Assembly (NCBI RefSeq): GCF_004168035.1
Contig: NZ_SDPU01000028.1
Span: 186,001 to 250,000 of the forward strand
DNA length: 64,000 bases
DNA from: Nocardioides iriomotensis
Lineage (GTDB): Bacteria; Actinomycetota; Actinomycetes; Propionibacteriales; Nocardioidaceae
Direction: 5' to 3'
Notes under the pieces: generated by a model
Seen by the model: the letters and a program-made list of their open reading frames with translations, nothing else
The model's database searches: none
What the model was told of the DNA's origin: nothing
In this document: positions 50,371-58,475 of the stretch, piece after piece
Layout of the letters: every line of letters starts with the position of its first letter
Position numbering within the stretch: position 1 is the first letter of the stretch
Program-made: the position numbers and the translations under genes

Positions 50371-52932
50371 ATGCAGATCTTCGCCATCGTGGTGTCCCTG
50401 GCCATCACCGCCGTCGGTGTCGCCCTGTTCGTGAAGGCGATCCGGCACATCATCGCGGTGGTCAAGCTGGGCCAGCCGACCGCGTCGCGCACCGGCAACC
50501 CGAAGGCGCGCACGGTGACGCTCCTCAAGGAGTCGCTCGGCCACACCCGGATGCTGCAGTGGACGGCGGTCGGCGTCGGGCACTGGTTCGTGTTCATCGG
50601 CTTCGGGCTGCTGTTCTTCACGCTGCTGACGGCGTTCGGCCAGCTGTTCGACCCGCACTTCGCGCTGCCGCTGATCGGCCATTTCTTCCTCTACGAGTGG
50701 ATCACCGAGCTCTTCACCTGGGCGATGCTCGTCGCGATCGTCGCGTTCATCGGCTACCGGCTGAGCCGGCCCAAGGAGCGCGAGCGCGGCACTACCGGCC
50801 GCTTCTACGGCTCGACGATGTGGCAGGCCTACTTCGTCGAGGCCGTCATCCTCGGCGTCGGGCTCTGCATCGTCACGCTCCGCGGCCTCGAGTACGCCCT
50901 GGTGGCCGACGAGGGCGACGCGTCGGTGTTCCACTTCCCGCTGACCTTCTGGCTCGGCGAGGCGTTCGGCGGCCTGTCCACCACCGGCGTCGAGAACGCC
51001 ATCTACCTCGTCGCGATGCTCAAGATCGTCATCTCGTTCACCTGGATGATCGTCATCTCGCTCAACACCACGATGGGCGTCGCGTGGCACCGGTTCACGG
51101 CGTTCTTCAACATCTTCTTCAAGCGCAAGGACACCGGCGGTACGGCGCTCGGCGGGCTGCAGCCGATGATGGTCAACGGCGAGCCGATCGACTTCGAGAA
51201 CATCGAGGACCTCGACGAGGACGCCGCGATGGGCGTCGGCAACATCGAGGACTTCGCCTGGAAGGGCATCCTCGACTTCACGTCCTGCACCGAGTGCGGC
51301 CGCTGCCAGTCGCAGTGCCCGGCGTGGAACACCGACAAGCCGCTGTCCCCGAAGCTGCTCATCACCAACCTCCGCGACCACGCCTACGCCAAGGCGCCGT
51401 ACCTCCTCGCCGACCCCGACGAGCGCGACGGCCTGCCCGACGAGGTCAAGGCCGCGGCCGAGCGCGAGCTCGTCGGCGCCACCGAGGGCGACCCGACGCT
51501 GCCGAGCGGCGGCGCGGTGATCGACCCCGACGTGCTGTGGTCGTGCACGTCCTGCGGCGCCTGCGTGCAGCAGTGCCCGGTCGACATCGAGCACGTCGAC
51601 CACATCGTCGACATGCGCCGCTACCAGGTGCTGATCGAGTCGAGCTTCCCGTCCGAGCTCAACGGCCTGTTCAAGGGCCTGGAGAACAAGGGCAACCCCT
51701 GGAACATGTCGCCCAACGCGCGGATGGACTGGGCGAAGGACCTCGACTTCGAGGTCAAGCAGGTCGGCGTCGACGTCGAGGACCTCGACGAGGTCGACTG
51801 GCTGTTCTGGGTCGGCTGCGCCGGCGCCTACGAGGACCGCGCCAAGAAGACCACCCGCGCGGTCGCGGAGCTGCTCACCACCGCGGGCGTCTCGTTCGCC
51901 GTGCTCGGCGACGGCGAGACCTGCACCGGCGACCCGGCTCGCCGCGCCGGCAACGAGTTCGTGTTCCAGCAGCTCGCGATGCAGAACGCCGAGGTGTTCA
52001 AGGAGACCAAGGTCAAGAAGGTCGTCTCCACCTGCGCGCACTGCTTCAACACGCTGAAGAACGAGTACTCCCAGTTCGGCGTCGAGCTCGAGGTCGTGCA
52101 CCACACGCAGCTGCTCAACCGGCTCGTCCGCGAGGGAAAGCTGACCCCAGTCGCCGACCGGTCCGCCGGCAACGGCGCGAAGCGGTCCGTCACCTACCAC
52201 GACCCCTGCTACCTGGGCCGGCACAACCAGGTCTACAGCCCGCCGCGCGAGCTGCTCGACGTGATCCCCGACGCGAAGCTCACCGAGATGCCGCGCAACA
52301 GCGAGCGGTCCTTCTGCTGCGGCGCCGGCGGTGCCCGCATGTGGATGGAGGAGAACCTCGGCGAGCGGATCAACCTGAACCGCACGACCGAGGCCCTGGA
52401 GACCGGTGCCGACCAGATCGCCACCGGCTGCCCGTTCTGCCGGGTGATGCTGTCCGACGGGCTCACCGCCAAGCAGGCCGACGGCTCGGCCCGCGAGGAG
52501 GTCGAGGTGCTCGACGTGGCGCAGCTGCTGCTCGCCTCGGTCAAGCGCGCCCCGAAGCCCCAGGCTCCGGCCGAGCCGGCCGCTGCCGAGCCCGAGCCGG
52601 TCGCCGCGGCGACGGCGACCGCGGTGCTCGACCGGCCCGAGGAGACCAGCGAGTCGAGCGGGACCGACGAGGCCGTGAAGGCCGAGCCGGAGCCCGAGGA
52701 CGTCACGCAGACCGAGGACACGGTGACCGAGCCGAGCGAGGTGGGCCCTGCCGCGGAGGCGAGCGAGGAGCCGACCCCGACGCCGGAGGATCCGGCCGCA
52801 GAGACCGAGCCGGCCGATGTCACCGAGCCCGACCCGGCCACGTCCGACGAGCCCGACTCCTCGACCGAGCCCGAGGACGACGCCGCGGTCCAGGCAGACA
52901 AGGACGAGAAGCGGGACGACACCCTCTTCTGA
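50371..52932 (+). CDS. etfD: Membrane Fe-S oxidoreductase, EtfD-like (Rv0338c type)
   Basis: An 853-residue protein. Five or six N-terminal hydrophobic segments (to residue ~250) are followed by a ferredoxin-like part with two 4Fe-4S motifs, CTECGRCQSQCP (~residue 306) and CTSCGACVQQCP (~392), and two CCG-domain cysteine sets (CTGDPARRAGNE, CAHCFNTLKNEY, then HDPCYLGRHN, FCCGAGGARMWMEE, CPFCRVML). This matches mycobacterial EtfD, which takes electrons from electron transfer flavoprotein during fatty-acid beta-oxidation to the quinone pool. The final ~125 residues are an acidic Pro/Glu/Thr-rich tail. The ATG follows AGGAGAC. No etfAB genes are nearby. Confidence 0.9.
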   Translation: MQIFAIVVSLAITAVGVALFVKAIRHIIAVVKLGQPTASRTGNPKARTVTLLKESLGHTRMLQWTAVGVGHWFVFIGFGLLFFTLLTAFGQLFDPHFALPLIGHFFLYEWITELFTWAMLVAIVAFIGYRLSRPKERERGTTGRFYGSTMWQAYFVEAVILGVGLCIVTLRGLEYALVADEGDASVFHFPLTFWLGEAFGGLSTTGVENAIYLVAMLKIVISFTWMIVISLNTTMGVAWHRFTAFFNIFFKRKDTGGTALGGLQPMMVNGEPIDFENIEDLDEDAAMGVGNIEDFAWKGILDFTSCTECGRCQSQCPAWNTDKPLSPKLLITNLRDHAYAKAPYLLADPDERDGLPDEVKAAAERELVGATEGDPTLPSGGAVIDPDVLWSCTSCGACVQQCPVDIEHVDHIVDMRRYQVLIESSFPSELNGLFKGLENKGNPWNMSPNARMDWAKDLDFEVKQVGVDVEDLDEVDWLFWVGCAGAYEDRAKKTTRAVAELLTTAGVSFAVLGDGETCTGDPARRAGNEFVFQQLAMQNAEVFKETKVKKVVSTCAHCFNTLKNEYSQFGVELEVVHHTQLLNRLVREGKLTPVADRSAGNGAKRSVTYHDPCYLGRHNQVYSPPRELLDVIPDAKLTEMPRNSERSFCCGAGGARMWMEENLGERINLNRTTEALETGADQIATGCPFCRVMLSDGLTAKQADGSAREEVEVLDVAQLLLASVKRAPKPQAPAEPAAAEPEPVAAATATAVLDRPEETSESSGTDEAVKAEPEPEDVTQTEDTVTEPSEVGPAAEASEEPTPTPEDPAAETEPADVTEPDPATSDEPDSSTEPEDDAAVQADKDEKRDDTLF

Positions 52933-52940
52933 GGCACGCT

Positions 52941-53021
52941 CCCCACGCGAAACTGCCGCATCCGGTGCGAAGTTTCGCGTGGGGCGCGCTGGTTTCCCAC
53001 CAGATGGTGGGAAACCGACAG
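52941..53021. repeat. Two-hairpin dispersed element, copy 2 (intergenic, convergent genes)
   Basis: Matches 18390-18470 at 62/81 positions without gaps. First hairpin: ACGCGAAACT / AGTTTCGCGT (10 bp). Second: GGTTTCCCACC-AGAT-GGTGGGAAACC (11 bp, tetraloop). It begins nine bases after the etfD stop and ends at the convergent PhyH stop, so it may be the shared terminator. Confidence 0.75.
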
Positions 53022-53022
53022 C

Positions 53023-53793
53023 TCACTCCGCGACGACCTCGCCGCCGTCGAGGAACCTCTCGAACGAGCCCTGCGGCTCGGTGCTGCCCTTGGCCGGGAT
53101 GACCTCGCTGGAGTACTGCGCGAGGTAGACCCGGCGCATCCGGTCGGTCGTGTTCGCGCCGCTCCGGTGGATGACGACCGACGAGAAGCACACGATCGAT
53201 CCGGCCGGCGCGGTCACCGGCATGCCCGGGTCGGAGCCGAAGTAGCAGACCTGGTCGTTGGTCACCGGGTCCGCGACGTGCTTGATGTAGGAGCGGATTC
53301 CCGAGCGGGAGTACGGCAGCAGGTACACCGAGCCGTTCTCCTCGGTGACGTCGTCGAGCGCGATCCAGCAGGTGAGGTACGGCTCGTGGTCCTCGTGGAC
53401 GTACCCCGAGTCCTGGTGCCAGGCGAACGACGTGTCGGGGTCGCCGGCCTTGATGACGTACTGCTCCCAGAACAGGTAGGCGCTGTCGCCGAGCACGGCC
53501 CGGCAGATGTCGGCCATGGTGTCGCCGAACAGGAACCGCCGCAGCTCCGGCCGGTCGTGGTAGATGAAGTTGCTGAAGTAGCGCTTGCCGCGCGCGTTGA
53601 TGCCGATCCGGTCGACGCCGGCCTCGTCCATCGCCGCGTCGAGCTTGTCGATCGAGAACTGCGCGCCGCTGCGCAGCAGCTCGAGCTCCTCCTCGCCGAG
53701 CACGCCGGGCAGCACGAAGTAGCCCTCGGTGCGGTACTGCTCGAGCATCTCCGGCGTCACCAGTGAGGCGCGGGTGTCGGTCGTGGTGGTCAT
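53023..53793 (-). CDS. Phytanoyl-CoA dioxygenase (PhyH) family Fe(II)/2-oxoglutarate oxygenase
   Basis: A 256-residue non-haem iron oxygenase. Iron ligands His126 and Asp128 are in AWHQDSGYVHED; the distal His209 is in SSVVIHRSGAN; Arg220 (TDRMRRVYLA) can bind 2-oxoglutarate. The N-terminal helix YRTEGYFVLPGVLGEEELELL is typical. Substrate unknown. GGAGG stands in front of the ATG. It is divergent from an AraC regulator and next to a glycosidase and transporter locus, so a role in handling a modified sugar or linked compound is possible but unproven. Confidence 0.9.
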   Translation of the reverse strand: MTTTTDTRASLVTPEMLEQYRTEGYFVLPGVLGEEELELLRSGAQFSIDKLDAAMDEAGVDRIGINARGKRYFSNFIYHDRPELRRFLFGDTMADICRAVLGDSAYLFWEQYVIKAGDPDTSFAWHQDSGYVHEDHEPYLTCWIALDDVTEENGSVYLLPYSRSGIRSYIKHVADPVTNDQVCYFGSDPGMPVTAPAGSIVCFSSVVIHRSGANTTDRMRRVYLAQYSSEVIPAKGSTEPQGSFERFLDGGEVVAE

Positions 53794-53907
53794 GGGTCCT
53801 CCGAGACAGGGGCAGTGCTTGAGGTGCTGACGTCCACGACGCTAGGCAGCACGGCGTACGGCGGGGAATGGCGCGATCCGGACCGGACATGAACGTTCTG
53901 GCGCGGC

Positions 53908-53919
53908 TAGGGTCGCGGC
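53908..53919 (+). promoter_or_regulatory. Leaderless-type -10 box for the AraC gene
   Basis: TAGGGT (53908-53913) lies six bases before the ATG at 53920. Confidence 0.5.
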
Positions 53920-54726
53920 ATGCGCAGCGTCGTCGCGGTCTCCGACGGCCCGGTCACCCGGCTCGGCCGGCTCGTGCTGGCCGGCGAGGTGCTCGACGAC
54001 GAGCCGATCATGCCGCGCAGCCTGCGCACGATGGACGCGTGGGTGCTGTCCGTCGTGGTCGACGGCGAGGGGCACTACCGCGACGGCGACGGCCGGGACG
54101 AGGCGCTCGGCCCCGGCGCGCACACCCTGGTGGCGCCGGGGTTCCCGCACACCTACGGCACGACCCCCGGCCGGCGCTGGACCGAGCTCTTCGCCGTGTT
54201 CTCCGGGCCCCTGTTCGACTCCCTGGCGGACCTCGGCCTGCTGTCCGGGACCGGCCCGCGGTACCCCCGGCCGGCGCCACCCGTCGAGGCGCTGCGGCTC
54301 CTGCTGCGCAAGCCCCCTCAGTCCGAGCGCGCCGCCGAGCACCAGCTCCTCGCCCTGGCCGACTGGCTCGTGGACGTGCAGGACGCCGACGCGGCGCCGG
54401 ACGAGCGCGAGCTCACCCCGGAGATCGCGCTCGCCGCCGCACGGCTCACTGACGACCAGACGGCCGCGCTCGACCTGGACGAGCTCGCCGGCGAAGCCGG
54501 GCTGAGCTACGACACGTTCCGCCGCCGGTTCACCGCCCAGGTCGGCCAGCCACCCTCGACGTACCGCACCAGCCGACGCCTGCAGACCGCCGCCACCCTG
54601 CTCCGGCTGACCGACATGACGCACCGCGAGATCGCGCGCACGCTGGGCTTCGCCGACGAGTTCCACCTCTCGCGCCGGTTCCGCGCGATGTACGGCGTGG
54701 CCCCGCGCGACTACCGGCGCGGCTGA
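53920..54726 (+). CDS. AraC-family transcriptional regulator
   Basis: A 268-residue regulator with a cupin-like sensing domain (VLSVVVDGEGHYRDGDG, GPGAHTLVAPGFPHTYG) and a C-terminal double HTH (LDLDELAGEAGLSYDTFRRRFTAQ, then REIARTLGFADEFHLSRRFRAMYGVAPRDYR). It is divergent from the PhyH gene and 102 bases before the GH39 pair, so it may control either or both. A sugar could be the effector. Confidence 0.92.
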   Translation: MRSVVAVSDGPVTRLGRLVLAGEVLDDEPIMPRSLRTMDAWVLSVVVDGEGHYRDGDGRDEALGPGAHTLVAPGFPHTYGTTPGRRWTELFAVFSGPLFDSLADLGLLSGTGPRYPRPAPPVEALRLLLRKPPQSERAAEHQLLALADWLVDVQDADAAPDERELTPEIALAAARLTDDQTAALDLDELAGEAGLSYDTFRRRFTAQVGQPPSTYRTSRRLQTAATLLRLTDMTHREIARTLGFADEFHLSRRFRAMYGVAPRDYRRG

Positions 54727-54772
54727 GCGACCCCGGCCCTTGACACCCCGGCGTCACGGCTGGTGGGGTGTG

Positions 54773-54786
54773 AGAAACCGGTTTCT
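54773..54786. promoter_or_regulatory. LacI-type palindrome upstream of the GH39 pair
   Basis: AGAAACCGGTTTCT is a perfect 14-bp palindrome with the central CG of LacI-family operators. TTGACA (54740-54745) upstream could be the -35, but no clear -10 is seen. No LacI gene is in the window. It is 42 bases before the first GH39 start. Confidence 0.6.
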
Positions 54787-54828
54787 GAATCCGGCCTCGC
54801 CGCACCACCGCCCCTGGAGGACTCCCCC

Positions 54829-56667
54829 ATGACCACCGGCACCGACCGCGAGATCTCGGCCCGCGACGACTGGGAGCAGCGGATCTCGACCCGCTCCGAC
54901 CAGCGCGATGCCACGGCCGTCCCCGACCTGCCGCCGCCGGACGCCCTGTCCGCCACCCCCGGCCAGGGTCACGTGACCCTGCGCTGGGCCGCCGTGCCGG
55001 GCGCCGTCGGCTACCTCGTCCACCGCGCCCCCGCCGGCTCCCCGCGCGACGCCTTCGTCCCCGTCGACCACCGGGGCGGGGACGTGCTGTCGGTGCCGGA
55101 CACCTGGTACGTCGACACGACGGGCGAGCCCGGCACGGCGTACGACTACGCCGTCGCGTCGGTACCCACCGTCAACGAGTGCGGCGTCCTCGGCGACCCG
55201 GTCACCGCCACCGCGCTCCCCGGCGACGGCTCGGTGCCCGAGGTGCGCGTCGCCGTCGACACCACCGCGGAGGGCACCCCGCTCCCGCGGCCGTGGCAGC
55301 CGATGATCGGCAGCGAGCGGCTGAGCCAGCTGCTCTGCGAGGACCTCTCCGGCGGCCGGGTGATCGGCACCGAGCTGCGCGCGGCGCTCGCCCGCGTGCA
55401 CGACGAGGTCGGCGTCGCGACCGTGCGCGCGCACTCGATCCTGCACGACGACCTCGGCGTGTACCGCGAGGTCGACGGCGAGCCGGTGCACGACTTCACG
55501 CTGGTCGACCGGGTCTACGACACGATCCTCGACATCGGGCTGCGGCCGTGCGTCGAGCTCGGCTTCATGCCGCGCGACCTGGCCAGCGACCCCGACAAGA
55601 AGGTCTTCGAGTACGGCGGGATCATCTCGCCGCCCAAGGACTACGACCGCTGGGCGGACCTGGTCAGCGCGCTGGTGCGGCACCTGATCGACCGCTACGG
55701 CGAGGACGAGGTGCTGGGCTGGGACTTCGAGGTCTGGAACGAAGCGAACCTCACCGTCTTCTGGTCCTCCACCCGACCCGAGTGGATGAAGCTGTACGAC
55801 GTCACCGCCGCCGCCGTGAAGTCCGTCGACGAACGTCTCGCCGTCGGTGGCCCGTCGTCCGCGGCGGCCGGCTGGGTCGACGAGCTGCTGGAGCACACCA
55901 GCCGGTCCGGCTCGCCGGTCGACTTCGTCACGACGCACACCTACGGCAACGCGCCGCTCGACGTACGCCCGACGCTGGAGCGGTACGGCAGCGACGCCCG
56001 CATCGTCTGGACCGAGTGGGGCGTCACGCCGACCCACTTCAACCCGGTGAACGACACCGTGTCGTCGGCGACGTTCCTGCTGCACGGCATGAAGTCGTCG
56101 GCGGGGCGGCTCGACGCGCTGTCCTACTGGGTGGCCAGCGACCACTTCGAGGAGCTCGGCCGCCCGCCGCGCTTCCTGCACGGCGGCTTCGGGCTGATCA
56201 CGGTCGGTGGCATCGCCAAGTCGCGCTACCACGCGCTGCACCTGCTCGCCCACCTCGGCGAGACCGAGCTGCCGGTGAGCGCGGACGGCGACGGCGCCGA
56301 CGGCCTCGTGCAGACCTGGGCCTCGCGGCACGACGACGGCAGCCTCACCCTGCTGCTCTGGAACCACACCCTCGACCAGGGCAAGGCCGAGGGCGACCCC
56401 GCGCTCGCGCGCACGGTCCGGCTCGAGCTCGACGGTGTGGCGTCCGGCGCCGACGTCACGGCCACCCGGCTCGACGCCGACCACGGTGACGTCACCACGC
56501 TGGCCGCGGGGCTCGGCGTCGGCGACTGGCCGACCGACGAGCAGTGGGAGCAGCTGAAGGCCGCGGACTCGCTCACCGCCGAGCCGGCGACGCTCGACGG
56601 GAACGTCCTCGAGGTCGCCCTGGCCCAGCCGTCCGCCGTGCTGGTCCGCATCGCCGCCCCGGCGTGA
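54829..56667 (+). CDS. GH39-family glycosidase (beta-xylosidase type), first of tandem pair
   Basis: A 612-residue cytoplasmic protein with no signal peptide. An N-terminal FnIII-like part (residues ~38-130, SATPGQGHVTLRWAAVPGAVGYLVHR) precedes the GH39 barrel. The acid/base Glu305 lies in FEVWNEANL and the nucleophile Glu396 in WTEWG. These catalytic motifs fit retaining GH39 enzymes that release xylose or related sugars. A C-terminal beta domain follows. The ATG has GGAGG at 8 bases. The stop overlaps the next start (GTGA), coupling the two paralogues. Confidence 0.88.
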   Translation: MTTGTDREISARDDWEQRISTRSDQRDATAVPDLPPPDALSATPGQGHVTLRWAAVPGAVGYLVHRAPAGSPRDAFVPVDHRGGDVLSVPDTWYVDTTGEPGTAYDYAVASVPTVNECGVLGDPVTATALPGDGSVPEVRVAVDTTAEGTPLPRPWQPMIGSERLSQLLCEDLSGGRVIGTELRAALARVHDEVGVATVRAHSILHDDLGVYREVDGEPVHDFTLVDRVYDTILDIGLRPCVELGFMPRDLASDPDKKVFEYGGIISPPKDYDRWADLVSALVRHLIDRYGEDEVLGWDFEVWNEANLTVFWSSTRPEWMKLYDVTAAAVKSVDERLAVGGPSSAAAGWVDELLEHTSRSGSPVDFVTTHTYGNAPLDVRPTLERYGSDARIVWTEWGVTPTHFNPVNDTVSSATFLLHGMKSSAGRLDALSYWVASDHFEELGRPPRFLHGGFGLITVGGIAKSRYHALHLLAHLGETELPVSADGDGADGLVQTWASRHDDGSLTLLLWNHTLDQGKAEGDPALARTVRLELDGVASGADVTATRLDADHGDVTTLAAGLGVGDWPTDEQWEQLKAADSLTAEPATLDGNVLEVALAQPSAVLVRIAAPA

Positions 56668-58400
56668 GCTCGCTGCGCGCCGAGGCGGGGGTCGGCCAGG
56701 TCACGCTGACCTGGCCGGCCGTCGCCGACGCGGTCGGGTACGTCGTGCACCACGGCGCCGGTCCCGACTCGCTGGCGCCGCTCGACCACGGCGGCGGCGA
56801 CCTGCTCGTCGTCCCGTGCGCGCCGTACGCCGACACCCGGCGGGAGGCCGGCGGCTGGTACGCCGTGGCCCCCGTGCGCAGCGTCGAGGACGCTCCGGGC
56901 ACGCCCGGGAGCCCGGTGCACGCGGAGCCGCTCCCGGCCGACGCCGTCCCGGAGGTCGCGGTCCGCGTCGACGTCGCCGACCGCCGCGGACGGCTGCCCC
57001 GCCCGTGGCGCACCTGCATCGGGAGCGAGCACCTCAGCCACCTGCTCTCCACCGACGAGTGCGGCGGCCGGCCGATCGGTGCCGAGTCGGTCGCGGCGCT
57101 GGCCCGCGTGCACGCCGAGCTCGGCGTCGAGCGGGTCCGTGCGCACGGCACGCTCGGCGACGACCTGGGCGTCGTCACCACCGGTGTCGACGGCGCTCCC
57201 CTGCATGACTTCTCCCGGCTCGACGCGGTCCTCGACACCGCGCTCGGCACCGGCGTACGACCGGTGCTGGAGCTCGGCTGGACCCCGCGGGCCCTCGCCC
57301 CTGACGAGCCGTGGCACGAGATCACCCCGGCCGGGCTCGCCGACCCGCCCCGCGACCTGTCCGCCTGGGCGGACCTGGTCGAGGCGTTCGTCCGCCACCT
57401 GCGCGAGCGGTACGGCGACGACGAGCTCGCCCGCGGCTGGGCGCTCGAGGTCTGGAACGAGCCCAACCTCGGCTGCTTCTGGACCGGCGACCAGCAGGAC
57501 TACCTCGACCTCTACGACGCCAGCGTCGCCGCCATCCGGCGCGCGCACCCGACCCTCCCGGTGGCCGGACCCGCGACCGCCGCGGTCGGCTGGCTCGACG
57601 CGTTCCTGAAGCACGCCGGCGGCCTCGACATCCTCACCCCGCACGCCTACGGCATCCCGCCGCTCGACCTCCGGCCGGTGCTCGCCCGGCACGGCCGCGA
57701 GGACGTCGCCGTGTGGTGGACCGAGTGGGGCCCGACGCCGACGCACTTCCACCCGGTCAACGACCACCCCTGGGTCGCGTCCTTCACCGCCCGCGGCATG
57801 CTCGCCGCCGCTCGCGCCGACGCCGCCGTGGCGTGCTGGGTGTCCAGCGACCACTTCGAGGAGCTCGGCCGCCCGCCACGGCTGGTGCACGGCGGCTTCG
57901 GCCTGCTCAGCGTCGGCAACCTCGCCAAGCCACGGTTCTGGGCGCTGCGCGCCCTGGAGCTGCTCGGCGACGAGGAGGTCGGCACCTCGGTCTCCGGCGA
58001 CGGCGCCGAGTCACTCGTCCAGGCCTGGGCCGGCGTCGACCCCGACCGAGTCGCGGTCACGGTGTGGAACGGCAGCCTCCAGCAGCACGACTGGGCCGAG
58101 CCGCGCGACGACCTGCGCCGCACGGTCCGGCTCGACGTCGCCGGCCTCGCGTCGGGGCGGTACGCCGTACGGCACCGGCGGGTCGACGCCGACCACTCCC
58201 ACCTCGCGAAGCATGCCGCGGACCTCGGCGTCGCCGGCTGGCCCGACGAGGACCAGTGGCACACGCTCCGCGGCCTCGACGTGCTCGCCGACCTGCCGGC
58301 CGGTCCGGTAGACGTGGGCGCCGACGGGACCGCCACGCTGATGCTGGACCTGCCGACCAGCGCGCTCAGCCTGGTGGAGCTGACCCCCGCATCTCAGTAA
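56664..58400 (+). CDS. GH39-family glycosidase, second of tandem pair
   Basis: A 578-residue paralogue of the preceding protein, in the same order: FnIII-like part (VGQVTLTWPAVADAVGYVVHH), GH39 barrel with acid/base Glu266 (LEVWNEPNL) and nucleophile Glu354 (WWTEWGPTP), then a C-terminal beta domain. The GTG start overlaps the first gene's stop by four bases, so it is translationally coupled. It lacks the first gene's ~40-residue N-terminal extension. The presence of two paralogues suggests different linkages or chain lengths. It is convergent with the ABC importer genes. Confidence 0.87.
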   Translation: MSSLRAEAGVGQVTLTWPAVADAVGYVVHHGAGPDSLAPLDHGGGDLLVVPCAPYADTRREAGGWYAVAPVRSVEDAPGTPGSPVHAEPLPADAVPEVAVRVDVADRRGRLPRPWRTCIGSEHLSHLLSTDECGGRPIGAESVAALARVHAELGVERVRAHGTLGDDLGVVTTGVDGAPLHDFSRLDAVLDTALGTGVRPVLELGWTPRALAPDEPWHEITPAGLADPPRDLSAWADLVEAFVRHLRERYGDDELARGWALEVWNEPNLGCFWTGDQQDYLDLYDASVAAIRRAHPTLPVAGPATAAVGWLDAFLKHAGGLDILTPHAYGIPPLDLRPVLARHGREDVAVWWTEWGPTPTHFHPVNDHPWVASFTARGMLAAARADAAVACWVSSDHFEELGRPPRLVHGGFGLLSVGNLAKPRFWALRALELLGDEEVGTSVSGDGAESLVQAWAGVDPDRVAVTVWNGSLQQHDWAEPRDDLRRTVRLDVAGLASGRYAVRHRRVDADHSHLAKHAADLGVAGWPDEDQWHTLRGLDVLADLPAGPVDVGADGTATLMLDLPTSALSLVELTPASQ

Positions 58401-58453
58401 CGGGTCACGAACGACAAGCCGCGGCCCGCGTGTCGTGTCGCTCGTGACCCGTT
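58399..58453. terminator. Nested long hairpin between convergent genes
   Basis: Outer arms AACGGGTCACGA (58399-58410) and TCGTGACCCGTT (58442-58453) form 12 bp; inner arms ACGACA and TGTCGT add 6. It sits exactly between the GH39 stop and the convergent ABC ATPase stop and resembles 789-848 in design. Confidence 0.6.
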
Positions 58454-58475
58454 TCTCGTCGGCCTGTCGATCTCC

